Shown: positions 60,275-64,000 of the stretch, one piece after another
Layout: every line of letters starts with the position of its first letter
Position numbering within the stretch: position 1 is the stretch's first letter
Notes under the pieces: model-generated
The model's input: the letters and a program-made list of their open reading frames with translations, nothing else
Database searches by the model: none
What the model was told of the DNA's origin: nothing
Assembly (NCBI RefSeq): GCF_030816505.1
Contig: NZ_JAUSYB010000001.1
Span: forward strand, 1,612,001-1,676,000
DNA length: 64,000 nucleotides
Source of the DNA: Microbacterium sp. W4I20
GTDB taxonomy: Bacteria; Actinomycetota; Actinomycetes; Actinomycetales; Microbacteriaceae
Direction: 5' to 3'
Made by a program: the position numbers and the translations under genes

Positions 60275-60973
60275 TCAGCGTCCGAGCAGACGCGCCGCGT
60301 CCTCCAGCCGAGCGAGGCTGTGCAGGACGGCGGCTCGACCGGTGTCGTCGATGTCGGAGGTCAGCGCCGCGACGGCCTCATCGCCCCCGCGCTGCAGATT
60401 CTCGAACAGCGCCCGGTGAGCCGCGGCCATCGATGCGGCGTCGAAGTCGGGGCGGACGAAGGTGAGCAGCAGGCGCACCTCGTCTTCGCAGCGCCGGTAG
60501 CTGTCGATGAGCAGAGCGTTGTCCGACAGGGCGACGATCTCCTCATGGATGGCGCTGTGGGCGAGGGTGAGCTCGTGCCATGCCACCGGTGTGGTTCGTC
60601 CGGCGAGCGCCTCGAGCTGCTCCACGCGCTCTTCCACCGCGGACAGACCGACTGCGTTGTCGAGCGCGAGCCGCAGGGCGCCGAGTTCGAGCACCTTGCG
60701 GTAGTCGAACACCTCGTCGATGCGGCGCCGGTCGAGCGGGGCGACGACGACCCCGCGATTGCGTTCGTGCACCAGGAGGCGCGCGTCGACGAGTGTGCGC
60801 AGCGCGGAGCGCACGGTGTGCCGGGCGACGTCGAAGCGCGCCGCGAGCTCTTCCTCCCGCAGCCGTGTCCCCACCGGATGCCGGCCGTCGAGGAGTTCCT
60901 CGCGCAGCTGGGCGGCGACCCGGCCCGGCGCGGAGTCGGCGGCATCCGATCCTCGATCGACGATTGCGCTCAT
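60275..60973 (-). CDS. GntR/FadR-family regulator
   Basis: A 232-residue GntR protein with the winged helix at about residues 18-75 (TRLREEELAARFDVARHTVR) and an FCD-type effector domain with conserved His (ELTLAHSAIHEEIV, AAHRALFENL), likely metal-binding. It is divergent from the hydrolase gene and a palindrome lies between them, so it probably represses both. The ligand is unknown; FCD regulators often bind carboxylic acids. Confidence 0.88.
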   Translation of the reverse strand: MSAIVDRGSDAADSAPGRVAAQLREELLDGRHPVGTRLREEELAARFDVARHTVRSALRTLVDARLLVHERNRGVVVAPLDRRRIDEVFDYRKVLELGALRLALDNAVGLSAVEERVEQLEALAGRTTPVAWHELTLAHSAIHEEIVALSDNALLIDSYRRCEDEVRLLLTFVRPDFDAASMAAAHRALFENLQRGGDEAVAALTSDIDDTGRAAVLHSLARLEDAARLLGR

Positions 60974-60988
60974 GGATGATCTCCCTTA

Positions 60989-60999
60989 TTGTTCAACAA
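60989..60999. promoter_or_regulatory. GntR-type palindromic operator
   Basis: TTGTT, C, AACAA is an 11-base palindrome in the divergent gap, 16 bases before the GntR gene and 81 bases before the hydrolase gene. The TTGTNNACAA form is typical of FadR-type operators. Confidence 0.5.
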
Positions 61000-61079
61000 A
61001 ACTAAGTATGGATTGCTCCTCAATCGGGCGCAACCCAAATCTACGGGCGAACCCGGCCCGACTGACGAAGGAGTGCGGC

Positions 61080-61901
61080 ATGTACGAAGGTGTTCAGATC
61101 CACGGAACCAGCGGACAGCCGGTGCTGCTCCTCCCGGGCGGCCACGTCAGCACCACCGGCTTCTACCCGGGCGTCATCGAGGGTCTCCTCGAGGATCCGG
61201 GAGCGCGAGTGATCGTGCACGACCGGCCCGGCACCGGCACCTCGACCCAGAAGGGCACGCTCGCAGAAGCCTCGGCTCACCTGCACTCGCTCGTGCAGGA
61301 GCTGGGCATGGGCCCGGTCGTCGTCGTCGGTCAGAGCCTCGGCGGCGCGGTGGCGCTCCTGTTCGCCCGCGACTTCCCCGACGACGTCGCTGGAATCGTG
61401 CTGCTCGATGCCACTCCGATCAACGACACGACCGTGGCAGGCGGAACGGAACAGGCCGTCCGCGCCCTGGCCGATACGGAGACCGATCCGGAGGCGCGCC
61501 AGGCGGGGATGGAGGCACGCACCGCCCAGGCGGAGCAGCTGATCGAGGCGCTGGGACTGGGAGCCGAGCAGGCAGCGGCACTGCGCAGCATCGTGGCGGT
61601 CGACATGGGCGAACTCGCGGTGGCGGCTCAGGGGTTGGGCGAGCTCGCCGCGGCGTTCGACGCAAGCGAACTGCCCCACGGCATCCCCGCGGCCGTCGTG
61701 AGCGCCGACTATCCCGAGGACGATGATTCCCTGGCCGCGGTCATGCGGGCTCACGAGCGTCTCGCCGACGCACTGGGCGCTCCCCTGCTGCGGTGGCCGG
61801 GATCGACGCACGCCGTGCACCTCGATCACGCCGCCGAGTCCCTCGACGTCATCCGTCAGGTGACGAGGCAGGCCGCCGCGGCATCCGGGACCACGCGGTA
61901 G
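61080..61901 (+). CDS. Alpha/beta-hydrolase
   Basis: A 273-residue alpha/beta hydrolase. The nucleophile elbow is VVGQSLGGAVAL near residue 83-94, the N-terminal LLLPGGHVSTTGFYP carries the oxyanion loop, and HDRPGTGTS the next strand; the late His is in STHAVHLD. ATG 61080 follows AAGGAG. It is a cytosolic esterase or lactonase-type enzyme; the substrate is unknown. Confidence 0.87.
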   Translation: MYEGVQIHGTSGQPVLLLPGGHVSTTGFYPGVIEGLLEDPGARVIVHDRPGTGTSTQKGTLAEASAHLHSLVQELGMGPVVVVGQSLGGAVALLFARDFPDDVAGIVLLDATPINDTTVAGGTEQAVRALADTETDPEARQAGMEARTAQAEQLIEALGLGAEQAAALRSIVAVDMGELAVAAQGLGELAAAFDASELPHGIPAAVVSADYPEDDDSLAAVMRAHERLADALGAPLLRWPGSTHAVHLDHAAESLDVIRQVTRQAAAASGTTR

Positions 61902-61945
61902 GTCGAGGAATGGTTGGCTCCGTGCCTGGCCGCGGGCGCGGCGAG

Positions 61946-62365
61946 ATGAGTTCCCCGGTGTTCATGTCGGCGGAGCACATCGCCGTCATGCACCGGAGAC
62001 TCGACGCGTCGGTGTCAGTCGCGCTCGCCTGCCGTGACCTCGACCGCGCCTATGCTCTGTCGTTCGTCTTGACCCATGGGCCGGACGGCGAGGACGTGCG
62101 CTGGCAGATGACCTTCGATCCGCATCGCGGCGTGCGCATCGACGTCGGAGATCCTTCGCACGCCGACGTGACCTTCGCCGGCGAGTGGGCCGAGGTGCAC
62201 GACGCCCTGCATGCGCGGGGCCGGGGCGAAGACGTGACCATGCCGCTGCGCCCCGAGGGTGACCTCGACGTGCTCGAGCGCATCGCTCCCGTCCATGCCA
62301 CCGTTCAGCGGATCGGATCGGTGGAGACGACCCTTCCCGAACCACGAACCACCCGAATCACCTGA
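61946..62365 (+). CDS. SCP2-like small protein
   Basis: A 139-residue protein whose middle part resembles the sterol-carrier-protein-2 lipid-binding fold: an N-terminal helix (LACRDLDRAYALSFVL), strands VRWQMTFDPHRGVRIDVG and VTFAGEWAEVHDALHARGRG, and a final helix. No clear ribosome site is seen; ATG 61946 is one of several possible starts (61910 is another), so the N-terminus is uncertain. It follows the hydrolase in the same direction. A hydrophobic ligand is likely but unknown. Confidence 0.6.
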   Translation: MSSPVFMSAEHIAVMHRRLDASVSVALACRDLDRAYALSFVLTHGPDGEDVRWQMTFDPHRGVRIDVGDPSHADVTFAGEWAEVHDALHARGRGEDVTMPLRPEGDLDVLERIAPVHATVQRIGSVETTLPEPRTTRIT

Positions 62366-62387
62366 ATCACCTGAATCACCTGAATCG
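62355..62387 (+). repeat. 3.6 copies of a 9-base tandem repeat across a stop codon
   Basis: GAATCACCT is repeated three times from 62355 to 62381, followed by GAATCG. The repeat spans the SCP2-like gene stop (TGA 62363-62365) and ends just before the GAGGAG of the peptidase gene. Each unit supplies TGA in the same frame, so changes in copy number would not alter the protein but would change spacing to the next gene. Confidence 0.7.
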
Positions 62388-62397
62388 AGGAGAACCG

Positions 62398-64000
62398 ATG
62401 AGGAACGACCTGCGCGGAACACCGGAGTACGTCGCTGTCGAAGAGCATCTGCGGCGCGTGCACGAGCCCGCCTTCGGTCGACCCACCGCCCTGCGCGAGC
62501 TGACCGCCTCACCGGACGGCGAGCGGGTGGCCGTGTGCGGCGTCGTCCTCGAGTCGCTGGAGGCTCCGCCACGCACCGGCATCTTCGGGGTCGAGAGCGG
62601 CTCTCTCGTCGAGCTCCACCCGGCCGAGGGGTCGTCCTTCTCCCCCGCGTACTCACCGAACGGAGAGACCCTCGCGTTCCGCTCCGACCGCGACAGCCGT
62701 GGCCTGTTCCAGGCCTACCTCGACGGCGGTTCCGGCGAACCGACTCCCGTGCCGCCGGTACCGGGCAGCGTCGAGTACCTGCGGTGGTCTCCCGACTCGC
62801 GCCATCTGCTGCTGGGCGTGGCCGACCCGGGCGCGGACCGCGGAGTGATGCAGGGCTCGGGAACGACGGCTTCGCCCGCGGAGGCCGCTCCGGCGGCGTG
62901 GCTGCCCCGGGTCGTCTCCACCGACGAGCGTGCTCCCGGGCGGAGCGTCTGGGTGCACTCGCTCGTCACCGGCGCGACGCACCGGGTGCCGACGGAGCAG
63001 AACGTGTGGGATGCGGACTGGTGCGGCCCCGATCACCTCGTGGCGATCGCGTCGGCCGGCCCCGAAGAGGACGAGTGGTACCACGCGCCGATGCAGCTCA
63101 TCCAGGTCGAGACCGGTGCGACGAGGGAGCTGTACCGCAGCGACGTGCAGCTCGCCCTCCCCACCGGCTCTCCCGAGGGAGGCCGGGTCGCGGTGATCGA
63201 AGGCATCAGCAGCGACAGGGGCCTCCTCGCCGGAGCGTTGACGGTGATCGAGGTGCAGAACGGAGAGGTCGTCGAGACCCCGGCACTCGACGGCGACATC
63301 TCGCACATCGCGTGGATCGACGACGACCGCATCGGCTGCTTCGGCCTACGGCGGGTGGAGTCGATCGTCGGGGTCGTGGATGTCACGAGCGCGCAGTACA
63401 CCGAGCTGGTGGCGACGGCGGGCAGCCTCGGAGGCACTGTGTTCTACCCCGCGGGTGTCGTGCTGTCGGACGACACCGTGCTCAGCATCCACGAGGCGTA
63501 CGACGTGCCGCAGCGGATCGTCCGCACGTCCGGTGGTCAGCAGGAGACGCTGTCCGCTGTCGACCACGACGGCACCGCCTACCTCCGCTCCCGGATCGGA
63601 TCGGCGGAGGTCGTGCACTGGGATGCACCGGACGGCCTCGAGATCGACGGCATCCTGTGCCGTCCCGAAGGCGAGGGGCCGTTTCCGCTCGTGATGCACA
63701 TCCACGGCGGACCCGTCTGGGCCTTCCGCCAGACCTGGGGCATGTCGTATCCATACGTGTCGTTGCTCGTCTCCCGCGGCTACGCCGTCCTCAGCCCCAA
63801 CCCCCGGGGCAGCAGCGGACGAGGCCGCGCGTTCGCCGAGCGGGTGATCGGCGACATGGGCGGCGGCGATGCCGAGGATCTGCTCGCCGGTGTCACGGCG
63901 ATGGTCGAGCGCGGCATCGCCGACGAGAGCCGCCTGGGCCTGATCGGCGGGAGCTACGGCGGTTTCATGTCCTCCTGGCTCGTCACCCGCGACACGCGCT
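62398..64000 (+). CDS. S9-family prolyl oligopeptidase-like peptidase, truncated by the right window edge
   Basis: At least 534 codons of an S9 (acylaminoacyl-peptidase/prolyl-oligopeptidase) serine peptidase. An N-terminal beta-propeller (repeats such as FSPAYSPNGETLAFRSD and LRWSPDSRHLLLG) precedes the alpha/beta hydrolase part, with HIHGGPVWAFRQTWG, YAVLSPNPRGSSGRGRAF and the nucleophile elbow GGSYGGFMSSW near the edge. The Asp and His of the triad lie beyond the window. ATG 62398 follows GAGGAG. No signal peptide, so it acts in the cytosol. Confidence 0.92.
   Translation, partial: MRNDLRGTPEYVAVEEHLRRVHEPAFGRPTALRELTASPDGERVAVCGVVLESLEAPPRTGIFGVESGSLVELHPAEGSSFSPAYSPNGETLAFRSDRDSRGLFQAYLDGGSGEPTPVPPVPGSVEYLRWSPDSRHLLLGVADPGADRGVMQGSGTTASPAEAAPAAWLPRVVSTDERAPGRSVWVHSLVTGATHRVPTEQNVWDADWCGPDHLVAIASAGPEEDEWYHAPMQLIQVETGATRELYRSDVQLALPTGSPEGGRVAVIEGISSDRGLLAGALTVIEVQNGEVVETPALDGDISHIAWIDDDRIGCFGLRRVESIVGVVDVTSAQYTELVATAGSLGGTVFYPAGVVLSDDTVLSIHEAYDVPQRIVRTSGGQQETLSAVDHDGTAYLRSRIGSAEVVHWDAPDGLEIDGILCRPEGEGPFPLVMHIHGGPVWAFRQTWGMSYPYVSLLVSRGYAVLSPNPRGSSGRGRAFAERVIGDMGGGDAEDLLAGVTAMVERGIADESRLGLIGGSYGGFMSSWLVTRDTR

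Noticed and set aside
1..64000. tRNA, rRNA, CRISPR arrays, transposons, prophage genes, riboswitches
   Set aside because: No clover-leaf, rRNA-like tract, regularly spaced repeat, transposase or integrase frame, or recognisable riboswitch core was seen on reading; a covariance-model scan would be the decisive check.

Overview
The window is high-GC DNA (about 70% GC by eye) with dense polycistronic operons, ATGA/GTGA start-stop overlaps, GTG starts and actinobacterial-type lipoproteins and regulators. It reads as a Gram-positive actinobacterial chromosome. The combination of C-glycoside deglycosidase genes, split MalFG-type permeases without their own ATPase and gene style suggests Microbacteriaceae, probably Microbacterium (inference). 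No rRNA, tRNA, CRISPR array, insertion sequence or phage gene was seen.

Region 1 (about 1.9-20.9 kb) is the highlight: a large locus for cleaving C-C linked glycosides. It encodes five alpha-type (TIM-barrel) and five beta-type C-glycoside deglycosidase (CGD) modules. Three pairs are encoded as separate subunits and two are beta-alpha fusions in one polypeptide. A twelve-gene leftward operon (16943 to 5161) carries a sugar/glycoside ABC importer (binding protein and two permeases), a hydroxypyruvate-isomerase-like enzyme, a GMC/pyranose-oxidase-like flavoprotein, beta/alpha/alpha/beta deglycosidase genes, a Gfo/Idh dehydrogenase, another TIM-barrel isomerase and a ThuA protein. A divergent NodD-like LysR gene, a ROK regulator and a rightward beta-alpha-cupin operon flank it. 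The scheme that fits is import of the glycoside, oxidation of the sugar at C3, elimination of the aglycone by CGD, then conversion of the keto-sugar.

Region 2 (21.0-29.8 kb) is a complete protocatechuate branch of the beta-ketoadipate pathway, pcaHGBDCIJF, divergent from an IclR regulator and pobA (4-hydroxybenzoate 3-hydroxylase). It could take up aromatic acids released from plant glycoside aglycones.

Region 3 (29.8-38.7 kb) is mixed: a DoxX/metallo-beta-lactamase fusion with a carboxymuconolactone-decarboxylase-like protein and a TetR gene, small hypothetical proteins, a SnoaL-like protein, a RibD/DHFR-like reductase, a ketopantoate-reductase-like protein, a frameshifted glycolate-oxidase-type FAD gene, an esterase and an amidohydrolase.

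Region 4 (38.8-46.3 kb) runs rightward: a TetR gene coupled to a sarcosine-oxidase-like flavoprotein, then a LysR gene followed by DapA-like lyase/aldolase, FMN 2-hydroxyacid oxidase, RidA and a polar amino-acid ABC transporter. It looks like uptake and breakdown of an amino or imino acid.

Region 5 (46.3-60.2 kb) is a second carbohydrate locus. One leftward operon holds a MalEFG-type importer, a YjbQ protein, an FGGY kinase, a D-tagatose-3-epimerase-like enzyme, an SDR, an RbsABC-type importer and an N,N-dimethylformamidase-like protein. It is divergent from a DeoR regulator and a triosephosphate-isomerase-like enzyme. The set resembles polyol or ketose catabolism ending in isomerised keto-sugar phosphates (inference).

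Region 6 (60.2-64.0 kb) has a GntR regulator divergent from an alpha/beta hydrolase, an SCP2-like small protein and an S9 peptidase cut by the right edge.
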